Assembly: GCA_946807835.1 (NCBI GenBank)
Contig: OX327706.1
Location: forward strand, 20,139,001 to 20,203,000
Source: Ailanthus altissimus
Taxonomy: Eukaryota; Streptophyta; Magnoliopsida; Sapindales; Simaroubaceae
Length of the DNA: 64,000 nucleotides
Direction of reading: 5' to 3'
A model generated the notes under the pieces. It was not told the DNA's origin, searched no databases, and saw only the letters and a list, made by a program, of their open reading frames with translations. Positions 13,545 to 25,002 of the stretch are shown piece by piece (positions within the stretch are counted from its first letter, which is position 1; each line of letters begins with the position of its first letter). Position numbers and translations under genes: made by a program.

Positions 13545-14127
13545 GGGATATTATCAAAAATACACTTGAAGTATGACTTTATATCAGTAATACCTACTAA
13601 TTTAAAAAATACCAATCCGTTAGAGAATATTCAGTTAAAATTAACAAAATTACGTGAAATAACCAAATTATCCTTTAAAACATATTCTATCACCTTCAGA
13701 ACACCATTTCAAAAAAAATTAATTTTTTATTAATAAATTAATAATAATAGAGCACTGTTTTAAAAAATTAATTTCTTACTAATAAATAAATAATTTTACA
13801 TTTTAAATTAATTTAAATTATTAAATAAAAAAAATTTAAATAAAAAAATAAAAGTAAAGCGGCCAACATGGTTAGCATCATTTGGGCCTCTTTAATTTTT
13901 TGTTTTTTTTATTTCTTAAAAAAATTTAAGTGTTTGAATATAAAAATAATATTATTTGAATAAGAGGATAAATGTGTTTGGATAAAATAGTTTTAAAATA
14001 ACGATATTACCTTTTTGTCAATTATTTTTAACAAAAAAAAATTAATGATTGAACATTATTGTCAATTTTTTTAAATTAGTGAGTATTATTGAAATTAAGT
14101 CATACTGCAAATGTATTCTTGATAATA
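13545..14127. mobile_element. Small inverted-repeat DNA transposon (MITE-like)
   Basis: The left arm TTATCAAAAATACACTTGAA (from 13551) is matched by the reverse complement of the right arm ending near 14127 (TTATCAAGAATACATTTGCA). Homology continues through AGTATGACTT, TAATAC and ACTAATTTAAAAAA, so the arms are at least 60 bp. The element is about 580 bp and non-coding. Both flanks are TAA/AAT microsatellite, so a target duplication cannot be read with certainty. The arm sequence resembles Mutator-like or foldback MITEs, but the superfamily is inference. Confidence 0.65.
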
Positions 14128-14147
14128 ATAATAATAATAATAATAAA
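14122..14147. repeat. (ATA)n microsatellite
   Basis: Eight or so uninterrupted ATA trinucleotides at the right edge of the inverted-repeat element. Confidence 0.9.
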
Positions 14148-16275
14148 TATTGTAACTCTCATATATTTAACCTAAAATTTAATGACTAATTAAATATATT
14201 ATAATAATGATAATTTATTACTAATAACTTACAATATAAAAATTATATAACTTATAAAATATTTTAAAGAATTTAAAAACTTTTCTCCGATAATTTTCCC
14301 TACAATCAACGCAACAAACCCGTGTTGTTTAATGTTATCTATTAATACCTTTGTGCATATCGAAATGATAAACGCTATGAACTATGAGTATGAGATCATA
14401 CTTAGAGCTCAGAGGCTAGAGCCATAGACAACACTACATGGACTGGGGTCACCATCATGATCATATTCAGAATGGAGACTCTTATTAAACAATAAGATCA
14501 TCCTAGTTTGTGATCATATTCCATATTGGGCATGCATATCTTCTCATCAGCATTGGGTAAACATGAAACATTCTAGGTGATAAATCAAATTCATCTACAC
14601 AACCTTCTTTTACATACTCTGATATAAATTAGACTTATCATAGTGTTTTGTAAGCAAAGTATTTTCCGAGAGACATGAAATCATTTATGGTTAATTAATT
14701 ATTCGCAAAGTACTCGGTTGAATTGATCATTTATGCAATCACTTAACTTAGAAGAAAGGAATGGCAATAATGCTAAACATCTATTGGTCGTCCTCTCTCA
14801 GGAATTTCTAGTTAGGAATTTCAAAACCAAACGTTGTTTACTCTTACCAACATATTTCTGCGGGGGAGTCTTATTTGCCGAACAATCTCAATATAGTGGA
14901 CCAAGATGGACAAAATGATAGAAGTGCTGAAAACGAGTCGGATATATGTACCACGAGAAAATGGACTGTGCCTCCATACAAGCACCATGAGTACATAACT
15001 AGAGACCAAAATACAATGTTGTACGACGCCAGACTGGATATCCTAAGAAGCGCATGAAGGCATGTAGAAGGTGGACCTCTGACAGCATCTTGCCATCCCT
15101 GTCCTTCTATTTCACCCCAAAACAAAGGTCGTTAGCTCCATGATAATGGGTTGGGCCCTACATTATCAATGAAAGCAAGCAAATATCTTTCTGTATTCAC
15201 ATGTATTTTCAGAAGAGCGGCCACGGTTGCATTAGCTAGCAATTTTGAGAAAATATTGTGCCTTTAATGACAAGAAGAATTTTTGTGATGACTTAATTCA
15301 GATATTCATTAAAATAGCAAGGTGAAACATGTCATTCATCACAAATTTAGGGGAAAATAAACCTCATTACCCTACAAATCTGGTCTTGCCTTTCAGAACA
15401 ACTTCACACATGAAGTAACATGTAACCAAACCTCAGTCATATCACTATTTATCATAACCAGTACCTTAAAATGCAGCCAGTAAACTATCTAATCAAGCCC
15501 TAACATCATTTCATGTCTCAAATGCAATATAATCAGCAAAGACAAAGCAGGAGGCTCCTTGATTTCTAAAAGGATCTTATGAGGCTTTGTGACCCCAAAC
15601 ACAGAACAACAATAACAGTAAAAGGAAGCTTCCCACTCAGCAAAAGGAGCCTCCATATTCCAGGCAAATCTAATCACATTCACCTTTATATACTTCTCAA
15701 CGGCCCAAATGCAACACAGATGCATCAAATCAAACAAAAAAAAATCTTCATTCTACTTGGCTTTCGTCTTTTGAAAGAGATAGGAAGCATCTCAAACCCC
15801 ACATCAAAATGTAGGGCTGCAAGTGATGTATACAGAAATAAATATTCCGTGTCCCAACAATTGAAAAAAAGGAGGGGAAAGCAATACAACAAACTGATAA
15901 AATATTAAGCGGTGAGATAACAGAATTCATCAAAGCAAACACTACAAAGAATTACTATTGACAACAGTCTTCAGTGGCCTTCTTGCACTCTCTCAGTTGC
16001 TCTTCCCCGTTGATGGCTTTTGGACTTCAGTCAACTTCTCGCTTCATACTGTAGCTAAAGCTATCCCTTCTTATTTATTTACTTTTTTTTTTCCCTATCT
16101 TCTTAGTTGTCACTGGTTGAAACTTTTGTTTCGTATGGAAAATAAAAACTCCAACTCATACCATACAGTGGCAGATAACACTCGGTGGACCTATAACTAA
16201 ATCTAACAGCAAGAATCAATTTCAAGCAAAAAAACCTATGTTCAATCAATAAACCAAAATCTCAAATTCCCCCAG
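14148..16275. other. Intergenic spacer and 3' flank of the cyclin gene
   Basis: AT-rich to about 14300, then more balanced composition from 14330 to 16270. The part next to 16276 should hold the cyclin 3' UTR. Open frames of 60-110 codons around 14730-15130 and 15490-15940 overlap on both strands and show no recognisable domain or splice pattern, so none is called. A decayed gene or transposon piece at 14330-15200 is possible but unidentified. Confidence 0.45.
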
Positions 16276-17748
16276 TTATGGCTGACAAAGTTTCTTTGAT
16301 GGACAATTTTGAGCATAGCCATTGTATGAAAGCCTTCTTTTAGTGCCAGCTCCAGAGGTGAAAGCAGGATTCACTAAAACATCAATTGAGCTAGTTGATG
16401 ATAAATTCTGAGAAACCACTGACTTAGGAGTGTTTAGTTTTCCAATCTCTATTGCCTGCATTAGATTGTAACAAGAATATATATGTTCCTGTAGAAGTGC
16501 AATATTGTATGAAGATTAGAACACATGCAGCATCATAAGTTACTCCTATTCTGTGACTGACATAAGACTATTTATCCAACAGAATTTAACTCAAATAAAT
16601 TGATTCAGGATTTGGAAAGCTCACAATTTCCAGAGAACCCCCTGATGAGATGGCATTCATCTTGAGCTTCATTGTTTCTCTTGTCAAATGAACATCAGAT
16701 GCAGCTAAAACTGCTGCTGCCGCGACCCCAGATGGTCGATGATTCATCAAATTAATCTCTGTATCAAAAGATGAAACTTTATAGCTAAACATACAGTAAA
16801 TTCGTAGACCTATTTACAATATATCATCATTAATGAACCTACCTTTTGCTATAGCCATAAGAAGTTCCACAGTTTTAGAGACTAATACTTTCGGTCTACA
16901 TTTACCACAAAATTTGCTAATGAAGTAATGAAGAAAAGCAAAAGGAGTGACTGGACCCATTTTCCACTCCAATGTACTCAACACTAATAGCTCCATTCTC
17001 TGAATCACCTTGTTCTCAAAATAAAAATCTTCCACTTGAAATTCTGTTAAGGCCGGCACTTTGCGTTCCTCCATCTTTGCTGCCAATGACAAACACGCCG
17101 CTGATAGCAATCGAATAGCCCATAATTTCCCATCCTATACCACAATCAATTGCATCCCAGAAAAAAAAAATCATCATAACATACTAAAAAAGCAAACTTC
17201 TTGAACCATCATTCATAAAACACACAGTTGATTACCTCAATGGATCGCTTCGAGAGAAACCGATCAAAGTAATCCACGGAAAGATAGGCTGTGTTAAACT
17301 GGAATCCAAAGGTGGCTCTTTTCTGAATCAGAAAAAAAAAAGGACATAGACCACTAAAAACTCAAACCCAATCTATCACAAAAGAGAAAAAAAAAAACGG
17401 GGGAAAAGAAACCACAATAAAGAGCCGCCCCAAAAAAACAAGTGCTTGAAAAGAGAAACAAACATTGAAAATCCATTCAATTGCATCCAAGCGAGCACAT
17501 TTGACCCAGCTTTGGTTTTTGGTAGAGTAATCATCAGAGAAGCCACAACTTTCGGATCCCAAACCGGTCTCTCTTTCAAACAACTTCTCTATAAACTCTT
17601 CATCTTCAGTTCCATAAACAAAACATGGATCAGGGTCATATTTCTCGTCATAAGTGTTGTCATCTTGTGTTTCTTGAACCAAACAAGCTTCATCTTCTTG
17701 ACACATAAGACTAGACAAAGAAACCGAACCGTCATCAAAGTCTGCCAT
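16276..17748 (-). CDS. D-type cyclin (possibly the CYCD5 group)
   Basis: Regulatory partner of CDKA that drives G1/S entry by phosphorylating the retinoblastoma-related protein. Minus-strand exons: 17748-17464, 17322-17236, 17134-16843, 16758-16625 and 16488-16276. All introns are GT-AG and phases fit (0, 0, 1, 0), giving 1011 nt or 336 aa, normal for plant D cyclins. Residues 14-18 are LMCQE, the LxCxE Rb-binding motif. The N-terminal cyclin box spans about 80-190 and shows DAIEWIF, KRATFGFQFNTAYLSVDYFD, LLSAACLSLAAKMEE and LLVLSTLEWKMGPVTPFAF. The C-terminal cyclin fold includes NHRPSGVAAAAVLAA. The tail is Ser/Lys-rich and ends CPSKKLCQP. The start is the first ATG of the frame that begins family-like sequence. 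Subgroup D5 is my impression from the short LxCxE leader and C-box and is not certain. Confidence 0.88.
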
Positions 17749-17891
17749 TATGTGATTAAAAAAAAACAGAATCAAAATCAAATAACCAAACAAGACAGCG
17801 GTTTTTCAAGGCTTGAGAGAGTGAGCGAGTAAAAAAGGTTACTGGGTAACGACTGATGAGAACAAAAGCAGGAGTAGCAGCGGTTTTGGTG

Positions 17892-17899
17892 CCGCCAAA
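17892..17899 (-). promoter_or_regulatory. E2F-like site upstream of the cyclin gene
   Basis: CCGCCAAA on the plus strand reads TTTGGCGG on the gene's strand, matching the plant E2F consensus WTTSSCSS. It lies about 145 bp upstream of the ATG, a plausible promoter or leader position. E2F control of cell-cycle genes is well established; binding here is inferred. Confidence 0.4.
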
Positions 17900-18800
17900 A
17901 TAAGCGGATGAGATATAGAGAGGCGTTATTTAGCAGTTAACTTACATAATAATATATAAACATTACGGGATGAAATGGAATGAATACATCCAAAACAAAA
18001 AAAATTAAAGGCACAAAATTTCTCCGTATGTTGGGAGGTTGAGAGATTGAGATTCTTTCTTTTTAGTATTATTAAATTTATTGGTGCTGTGTGTATTTAT
18101 TCGGTACGTATTCTATATAGAATTTTTTGGTATATCCCTAAATCAGAACAGCTGTTGGGATGATAATTTTTGCGCCCCATTTGATCAGAGGGCATTAAAT
18201 AACAATCAACTCAGACGGAGATTTTTCATTTAGTTTTTTGCTTTTGCTTTTCTTTCTCCAATTTTTTCGAGGAATCAGTATAGGGTAGCGACCCCTTGAT
18301 AACAACTTGAGGGAAAAATTTAGAAAAGCTTTTGTCTTTTAATCTTTATGGAAAACTGAAAATTTTAATTGACTATCTTCAGGTTCAGTTAAAATATGGA
18401 AAAGCCTATTGATACCGCAGGCCAGTGCATTTTTCTCTATTAAATTGGAGATTTTATGGTGCAATTATATACATACAAAAGAAATTAAATTTTAGGAAAT
18501 AAGAATTTAGATGTGTAAGAAACACTGAGATGTGTAATAAAAATTTGAGACTTGCAACAAAAATTCAGGATAAATAATGAAAAACTAAAAAATAATTAGA
18601 ATAAAGATGGTAGGGCATTGGAAATCATCACAAATATCTTTATAAAATTTGTAGATGACCTCTAAAAAGTTATATAAAAATTATCTGAAATGTCTTTTTT
18701 ATAATCAACTTATAAATCCTAAAAAAAGAATTATGAATTTTCTAACTTAATTTAAAATAAAGCAACACTTGAAATAGTTGTAGAAAAACATTTAATAGTT
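17900..18800. other. Cyclin upstream region and spacer
   Basis: Moderately AT-rich sequence upstream of the cyclin gene, becoming very AT-rich after 18400. No gene, RNA or transposon end is evident. Confidence 0.5.
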
Positions 18801-18807
18801 ATTATAT

Positions 18808-19547
18808 GGGATAAGGATAATTTTATTTAAATATTTTGGGTTAATTGATAATTTTATCTTAGTTATATTAAAAATATTTAATTTTTTCATAATCTATTAA
18901 TTTTTACAGTTAATTTGAATAAAAAATATTAGTTTTAATGTATAAATATCAGTTTATCTTTATTATTTATCATTTAATATTTGACAAATGGCACAATTAA
19001 TTTGTTTACTGTTATTAAATATGTGGTGCAATCTCATTTTTTTATTTAATTTCATATATTTAAAAAAATTAATAAAAATATTTATTTAAATAAAATGACA
19101 AGTATCAAACGCTGATTAGTTACAAATTACACGTATTATCCTGCAATTAATTTATATTTTTAGTAAATATTTTTAAAATTAAATATAATTAATTAATAAT
19201 TAAATTAATGTATTTTATTTTTAAAATATAAAATAGTGACATGTTGACACGTGTTCAAAGTAAATAATTACATTGTGACACATGTTTTTTTATTAAAATT
19301 TGTTTTTTTAAATTATATTAAATTAAATTAATAAATAAGATTGTGTCACGTATTTAAAAAGAAAATAAATATATAAAATTATACCATATGTTCAAAGTAA
19401 AATTTATTTATATAGTTATATTACGTTTTTACTCTTCTACTATTAAAATTAATGAAAACAGATTGAGGTCAAATTAAATATTTTTAATTTAATTAAGATA
19501 AAATTGTTAATTAATTTAAAATATTATGATAAAATTGTCCTTAAGTT
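18808..19547. mobile_element. Inverted-repeat DNA transposon, non-coding
   Basis: The left arm GGGATAAGGATAATTTTAT pairs with the reverse complement of the right end (AACTTAAGGACAATTTTATC). Similarity continues through AATTTTATCTTA and TTAAAAATATTTAATTT, so the arms exceed 90 bp. ATTATAT lies immediately outside both ends (18801-18807 and 19548-19554) and may be the target duplication, though the AT-rich context weakens this. No transposase is encoded. Confidence 0.55.
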
Positions 19548-20284
19548 ATTATATATATAAAAGAAATCCAGATATATTAGAATAAATCATTGATGTGTAT
19601 TTCAATATATATCTTAATTTATTTGAGGAATTATTTTGTGACTTTACGATACGACATTATGATTTGTTTTTGTACTGAAAATTTTAATAATAAAAGGATA
19701 TGAAAAAAAAATTACAGTAGAGGAAGCTGTCTTACTCTTACCCCTCCCTTTCGTAATGCTTCATTTGTAGTAGAAGTTAAGCCGATTTTAAAAATATATG
19801 AGTAGGTAATTGATATTATTTAATAGATTAAGTTTTGAGAAAATTTTATAAATATTTTTTATAATTTATTATTATTATTTTTAAATTGATTATATTTTAT
19901 TAATTAAATTTTTTATTTATGGACATTTTTGTTATAAAATAAAAAATTTAAACTATTTTCATACTTTTCACCAAAAATTATTAAAAATTTTGAAGTTTCA
20001 CAAATTACATTGGATCAAAAATTTTGAAATTAATATTGCATAAATTAGAGTTTATACAATATATTTTTCATTTCAGACAAAGGAAATAGGTAATTTTTTG
20101 TAATTTTTTTGAACTTTTAGAAAATTTTAAATATTTTAAAAAAATTGTTAGAAAATTATTAGAATTTACATTTAAAGTTAGAAATATGTGGAATTATTGA
20201 ATTATATGTGAAAAATGAGTTAGAATGGTGTAAGAAACGTTGAAAATAAAAAATAAAAAAATAAGAGTTTTAGGTGTAATGTAT

Positions 20285-20478
20285 CGATGCAGATGACGGT
20301 AGAAGCTGCGGTCGGCCGCCGTTGCATTGAAAGCCAATCTCAGACCCAAGATGGCCTTGAGATGCGCCCTAGGGCGTGCACTATGAACCTGCGGTGCACT
20401 CTTGAGATGAGCCCTAAAGGCACATCATAGTGCATCATTGCGTGTTGCGCCACGTGGCGCCTGTATAGGCTGCCACGT
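20285..20478. repeat. GC-rich subterminal block, left side of the MULE
   Basis: GC-rich island in AT-rich surroundings with repeated GAGATG, GCCCTA and CACGTGGCG words. It faces a similar block on the right side of the same element. Confidence 0.6.
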
Positions 20479-20994
20479 GGCGTAAAAAATATAATTTTGT
20501 TTATTTTTAAAATTTTATTTTATTTTATTTAAATGAAGTAAATTAAATTTAATGTTATTTAAATTAAATATATTAAATTAAATTCTTTTTTTTAAATTTA
20601 AAATTAAATGTAATTTTATTTAAATTAAATAAAATCTAATTTAGAAGAAATGGATCTATTAAGTAATTAATTAACATTAATTAATAAGTTGGTTAAATGT
20701 CTCATGAATTTTGGTTTGTAACACTATTTATTATTTAATGAGTACCTTTTGTAGTTATAATTTATATGATTATTTTTATTTTAATATCTAATTAATTATT
20801 ATAATATGTTAGTTAATATGTTAGTAATTAATTTCTTTTTTCTCTTTTAAAGATATAGGAGAAACATTGTGTTACTCATTCGTTATATTTAAAGGAACCA
20901 TTGTTAGAATTGATGGAGATGTATGGCTCACTTGGTTGCTATCGCTAGCTGACATTAAATGAGTATGAATCGATGGTGGGTTTTGATTGAAGGA

Positions 20995-21341
20995 CTATAT
21001 ATCATCTTCATAAATTAGAACTCTAGGATTCACTGTTACACATAAATGACAGTACGATCTTTTATTGGCGATAAAAAATAATTGAACATCACTGTCGTTT
21101 CTAATCTCAATATGTTTTAACTTATACATCGTTGTATCAATTTTGATTTTCAAAGTCACCTTACAGTTCACATTGTCGACTCCCAAGGTATAACATACTG
21201 CATTTAAAAGATCTTCAAAATTAATATCTTTCGGAACCGAAATCTCAAAATTACTATAATCAACATAATTTTCTTCTCCATCACTAGAACTCTCCCACTT
21301 TCCTCTAAAACAAATAACAATTGCATTATACTCTATAGGAT
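20995..21341 (-). CDS. MuDRA-like transposase N-terminal exon (fragment)
   Basis: A strong splice acceptor (TTTTTTTTTGCAG) at 21342-21354 is followed by 115 codons without a stop, ending in TAG at 20995-20997. The predicted peptide has YNAIVICFRGKWESSSDGE, then FEISVPKDINFEDLLNAVCY, LGVDNVNCKVTLKIKID and IEIRNDSDVQLFFIANKRS. This matches the N-terminal MuDRA-type region of plant Mutator transposases: a hydrophobic strand with GKWE, then a loop, then 'IRNDxDVxxFF'. The catalytic MULE domain and SWIM zinc finger are absent. No upstream exon with an ATG is evident, so this is probably a remnant, though the frame is surprisingly clean. Confidence 0.6.
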
Positions 21342-21423
21342 CTGCAAAAAAAAATTAAAATAATTTAAAAATAAACAAACATACAAAATAAAATAAAAAA
21401 TTAATCAAAATAGTGCAGCATCG

Positions 21424-21690
21424 CAAATTTGTCGGCGATTCGGGATGCCGTGATGAGATGGGCATAATGTGAACATCTCGGGGCATTATGCACACCTTGG
21501 GGCCATCTTGGGCCTGAGATGTGCCCCGAGATGCGCACATTATTTGCACCTTGGGGCTATTACGCACACCTCAAGTTGGCCATGAGATACTCACATTAGG
21601 CGCATCTCAAGCCCGAGATGGCCCTGAGATGCCTAAACCTGACAGCAGCCGCACTGGCTGCAGTCTGGTTTCCACCAAACACACTAAAAT
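21424..21690. repeat. GC-rich subterminal block, right side of the MULE
   Basis: Contains repeated CCTTGGGG, GAGATG, GCCC and ATGCGCA words in tandem-like arrangement. It is the inverted counterpart of the left block at 20285-20478, although the two have diverged strongly. Confidence 0.6.
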
Positions 21691-22111
21691 ATATATTTTT
21701 GATTGAATTTCAATTTTTTTTACACAATTCTAACTTATTTTTCACATTTAATTTATCAATAACACCTTCTTCTTTTTCACTTTGAATGCAATTTTTATCT
21801 AATTTTTAATGAATATTAAATTTTCTAAAAAAATTTAAAAAAAATTTAAAAAAACTTACAAGATTTGGCTATTTCCTTGATTTACAGTGAAAAATATATT
21901 CAGCAACACTCGATTTTCGCAATAGCAATTTAAAAAATGTTTGATCATCAATATGATTTTTGGTTCGGTGAAAAGAAAGGAGAGGAAGTTTATATTTTTT
22001 ATTTTAGGATAAAATTGTCCATAAGTGAAAATTTTGACTAATAAAATATAGTCAATTTAAAATAGGTTAAAAAATTATAAGAACTATTTATGAAATTTTT
22101 CCTTAATTTTG

Positions 22112-22484
22112 TAATCAATAGTAAGTGTGTATGTTCTTGATAAGTGGTATTAGAATAAATTAAAAATTTTATTTATATGTAAATTTTTAAAATTGTTTCA
22201 ATATAAATTGTTATATGAGATATGGATTCTTAAAACAGTGAGAATGAGTATTATAAGTTAAAAAGGTTCTGAAAATTTTATATTTTAAGTCCAATAAAAA
22301 TTATTATGTGAATAGTAAATTCCAATACAATAATGGTTTGTTGGGTTAAATTTTTGAAAATAGAACTTTTTAAAATCAAGTTTTTAAAATTAGAGTTTTT
22401 AAGAAAAAATTAATGGTCGTTTGGTTGTTAATTAAAAAAATTATTTTAAAGTATTAAATCGTTTGATTATACATTGTTAAAAGT
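22112..22484. other. AT-rich spacer
   Basis: No gene seen. A GGTCGTTTGGTTG segment near 22410 resembles the reverse complement of sequence near 25580 (TTCGTTTAGTT), so the solo LTR may have landed in an older foldback element. This is weak. Confidence 0.35.
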
Positions 22485-22489
22485 GTTTA

Positions 22490-24997
22490 TGTCACGCTCC
22501 AAACTCAAAAGATCTAATACATGACATAACTTATACTCATTCAATAATGTACATTCATAATTAATATTGTATAAAATTTCAAACTTAAATTTTACATAAG
22601 AATCCTTAGTAGGTTACTAGTAAGTTCAACATAAAAATCAACCCATAACCATACTTGGTGAAACATAAATCAAATACAAGCACACATAATAAATAATACA
22701 TAAGTATTTATTCAATAGGGACAAATCAAATATCTTAAATTACGTGTCCACAAATAAAACACTTAACAACTTAAGGAACCCAAGGGACAATAAAAGCCTT
22801 ACCAAATTTGCTAAGCACACATGTACTTTACCTGAAATCACCATAAATTATGATGAGTATAAAACTCAGCAAGCATATTAATTTTTCATATATTAAAATA
22901 CAAATACATATATATACACAACGCATATGTATGATATGTCGTGATAAATCAAAATCATAATCTTATCAAATCACATGTTAGGTAAGTGCTTACACGTTCT
23001 TTCAAAACATATAATAGGAATACCATCACTCAACTACTACTTAGTAAGACTTTTATATCACATATCACATAATGAGCCAAATGTCACTCGTAAATGACAT
23101 ACCACATAAGGGAAATAGTACAAGTGAGGTTTAAATTATACATATATAATGCTCATGCTCGAAGGTAAGAGCCAAACCCTCACCTTGATCATCGGTGAGT
23201 CCTCTCACATGCACTAATATACCACCACACGAATGTGATGACTTACTATTCTTTTAGGTACTAATAGGATCCTCCATACATACGAAACACATAACATATA
23301 CCAATCCAGAATGAAAGGCTACACATAAAGGCTACACAAATCACATAAGATGCCTACTAAGTCAACAATGAGTTTAAGCATCCTCAAAACACAAAATGTT
23401 TCTCATGGATATGTTACACTTTGAAAACTTTCTTTGTTAAACACATTTCATTTTGAAAGCTCACTTTCAAAAACACGTATATGTCATGTATGTCCATGCT
23501 CACATTAATAAACACATGTCTTTCACATTTCACATCAAAATATACTTTGACATAACATAAACATATTTCTAAACACATTTACAAAATCATACATAACAAT
23601 TATTATGTTTATTGTGATTTCAGAAAAAAAAAAGAGTCTAATATATTTACCTCTTAACACTTTCGACTACAAGGCTTAATTCCCTCTAACCTATCAATGG
23701 AGATTAATTCTTTCATAAACCTCAACATTCACACAAAATACTTTAAATAGCTTACAAAATTACACATATTACACTTATCACATCAAATTGGTCTAATTAC
23801 TTGATTTCTCAAAACTTGTCATTCTAACCACTTACACTTAACAAAATTTTCTTATACATCAAATGATGTCCAATTGCTCCAAAATCAGAATATATCTTTC
23901 TTAACTCATATATCCTCCTTATTTATGAATATTATATTATAATTCTTACACAATCCATTTCATAAACACCATCAAATCCAAACTATTATTCTAGCGGGAT
24001 TAAGATATTTATTGAACAGTATTCAGTCTCCCAATTTTGTAAAATTATATACTAACTCAAAAAATTATAAAACTATCACAGAATTACTATTGACACATAA
24101 TTCAATCCATGATAAATATTTCACTTCAAAATCTCTGTCAAAAGTATTTTAAAACTATTTTATTTCATAGCTTTAAAAATCTGTAAATCAAATACTACAA
24201 TGAGCTAATACGCTTTAGAAAATCATAACAATTTAATGATATTGGTCTAAATTATCAATTTTGAATATATCATATTAGACATATAAATTTATCATATTAC
24301 AGAAATTCGTAATTTTTGAAGATTATTCAGCAGATCAAAAATTGTTTGTCACTGTATCATACTGTTAACACAAAATTTCTAAAATTTTAAGGTCATTTTG
24401 GTAAATTCACTACAAATTCAATTTCTAAAATTTTTAATCGATTCAAAGTCTCAAATGATTCTATACATGTCAAGTTTTATAGTCTTAAAATTCAAAACCA
24501 GAATCGAAGCACAACAATTTATAAAATTTTGGAATCAAGAGACTATCAAGTAGAAATTCTACAATTCATCATGATTTATCAATCTATCTACATAATTATC
24601 ATCAATTCTCAATATATCTTACAAAATTCACATCAAATCCCCAATTTTTCATTTGTCCAGAAATCAAAACTTAAAGGAATTAACTTAATTAACACCAATA
24701 AATTGAGAAATAGTTATGATATACCTCTTAAAACTCTAAATTTTAATTTCTTCTTTTTTTTTTCTTCTTCTCTTTCTCGCCCCTCTATTTCTCTCTCTAA
24801 AGGGGTGGCTCGACCTAAAAATGAGTAAAATATAGTTTAAAATATGTATTTTTATACGAAGAGGCTAACTTTTAATATTTATACAAACAATACTAATAAC
24901 AATACATAATTAAGTATCATCCACATACAAATAAAATATGAATATTATACAAGTATAAATATTTATTCTTTCCGATTATGAATAAGTGGTTATTACA
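22490..24997. mobile_element. Solo LTR of a retrotransposon, 2508 bp
   Basis: Begins TGTCACGCTCCAAACTC and ends GGTTATTACA, giving the TG...CA boundary of an LTR. It is flanked by an exact 5-bp target duplication, GTTTA, at 22485-22489 and 24998-25002. No gag-pol sequence lies inside. Together this indicates a full-length element collapsed by LTR-LTR recombination. The TGTCAC...ATTACA ends and length suggest a Ty3-type plant element, but the lineage is inferred. Orientation is not certain. Confidence 0.8.
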
Positions 24998-25002
24998 GTT
25001 TA

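Larger units (their letters stand above)
19838..22102. mobile_element. Non-autonomous Mutator-like element (MULE) with long terminal inverted repeats
   Basis: The two ends are long diverged inverted repeats. AGAAAATTTTATAAAT on the left matches GGAAAAATTTCATAAAT from the right. Further matched blocks in order include TTGA(T/C)TATATTTTATTA, TTATGGACA, CAAGGAAATAG-like and GTGAAAAAT(G/A)AGTTAGAAT. The arms run about 430 bp before GC-rich subterminal blocks. Flanks TTAAGTTTTG (19828-19837) and TTAATTTTG (22103-22111) look like a 9-bp target duplication with one indel, as expected for Mutator. The interior keeps one MuDRA-type exon (20995-21341) but no catalytic transposase domain. Confidence 0.75.

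Noticed and set aside
14733..15125. Overlapping open frames on both strands near 15 kb
   Set aside because: No recognisable protein character, no exon signals, and equal openness on both strands suggests chance in less AT-rich DNA.
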